From: an uncultured Collinsella sp.
Lineage (GTDB): Bacteria > Actinomycetota > Coriobacteriia > Coriobacteriales > Coriobacteriaceae
Assembly (NCBI GenBank): GCA_900545995.1
Contig: URBM01000131.1
Span: forward strand, 1-5,015
Length of the DNA stretch: 5,015 nucleotides
Direction of reading: 5' to 3'
A program made the translations under genes and the position numbers. Every line of letters starts with the position of its first letter. Position 1 is the first letter of the stretch. Below, piece by piece: positions 4,963 to 5,015 of the stretch. The notes beneath the pieces were generated by a model. The model was not told the DNA's origin, made no database searches, and was given only the letters and a program-made list of their open reading frames with translations.

Positions 4963-5015
4963 ATGCCCCATGTTACCTCCATCGGCCTGGACGTCCACGC
5001 GCGATCGGTCGCCGC
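4963..5015 (+). CDS. IS110-family DEDD transposase/recombinase, N-terminus only
   Basis: Only 17 full codons lie inside the window, reading MPHVTSIGLDVHARSVA. The IGLDVH start is characteristic of the RuvC-like DEDD domain of IS110/Piv recombinases, with D10 the first catalytic aspartate; the typical form is VGIDVHK-like. The ATG at 4963 follows the excellent site AGGAGG (4951-4956) by six bases. The remaining family features (the other acidic residues and the C-terminal Tnp domain with its catalytic serine) lie outside, so completeness is unknown. Confidence 0.78.
   Translation, partial: MPHVTSIGLDVHARSVA

Larger units (their letters stand above)
4840..5015 (+). mobile_element. Left part of an IS110-family insertion sequence, end not fixed
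   Basis: Supported by the transposase start at 4963 and the structured non-coding sequence before it. IS110 elements usually lack terminal inverted repeats, so the true left boundary cannot be placed; it lies somewhere between about 4690 and 4840. The element continues beyond the window. The 301 gene-free bases at 4662-4962 comprise the exonuclease leader (to about 4710), a featureless stretch with only short weak dyads (about 4710-4835), and the structured IS leader. Confidence 0.6.

Overview
The window reads as a GC-rich actinobacterial chromosome. The best guess is a gut Coriobacteriia such as Collinsella, based on GC-rich codon use, strong AAGGAG-type ribosome binding sites and the gene set; no rRNA or other marker gene confirms this. 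It holds five genes or gene parts with supportable boundaries plus the first codons of a transposase. Several non-coding stretches are unusually structured.

Left part (1-1902): a truncated minus-strand dpaL (2,3-diaminopropionate ammonia-lyase, PLP fold type II) is divergent from a plus-strand YheO/DauR-type PAS-HTH regulator. Their 277-bp shared control region carries two copies of the palindrome AACAAA-N3-TTTGTT, centred 51 bp apart, which are good candidates for the regulator's own operators. The natural reading is local control of diaminopropionate (and perhaps D-serine) catabolism to pyruvate and ammonia.

Middle (1903-3816): a perfect TATAAT box precedes an unrecognised 334-aa protein, which has a long acidic, Pro/Ala-rich soluble part and one C-terminal membrane segment. 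Next comes a gene-free stretch of about 360 bases. It contains three imperfect 33-bp tandem repeats, a 17-bp stem-loop and, directly before a 140-aa protein of unknown function, a leader that folds like a SAM-I-clan riboswitch. The P1, P2, P3 and loop-2 pseudoknot pairings can all be drawn, the AACC/GGUG core is present, and one core base pair appears swapped in a compensatory way. P1 ends at the Shine-Dalgarno sequence, so translational control is likely.

Right part (3817-5015): a minus-strand DEDDh 3'-5' exonuclease (DnaQ/RNase T-like) converges on the 140-aa gene. After it lie 301 bases without a gene, leading to the first 17 codons of an IS110-family DEDD transposase cut by the window edge. 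The non-coding sequence before the transposase folds into a stem / internal loop / stem / apical loop followed by a second hairpin. This is the position and shape expected of an IS110 bridge RNA, though the element's left end cannot be fixed from this window.
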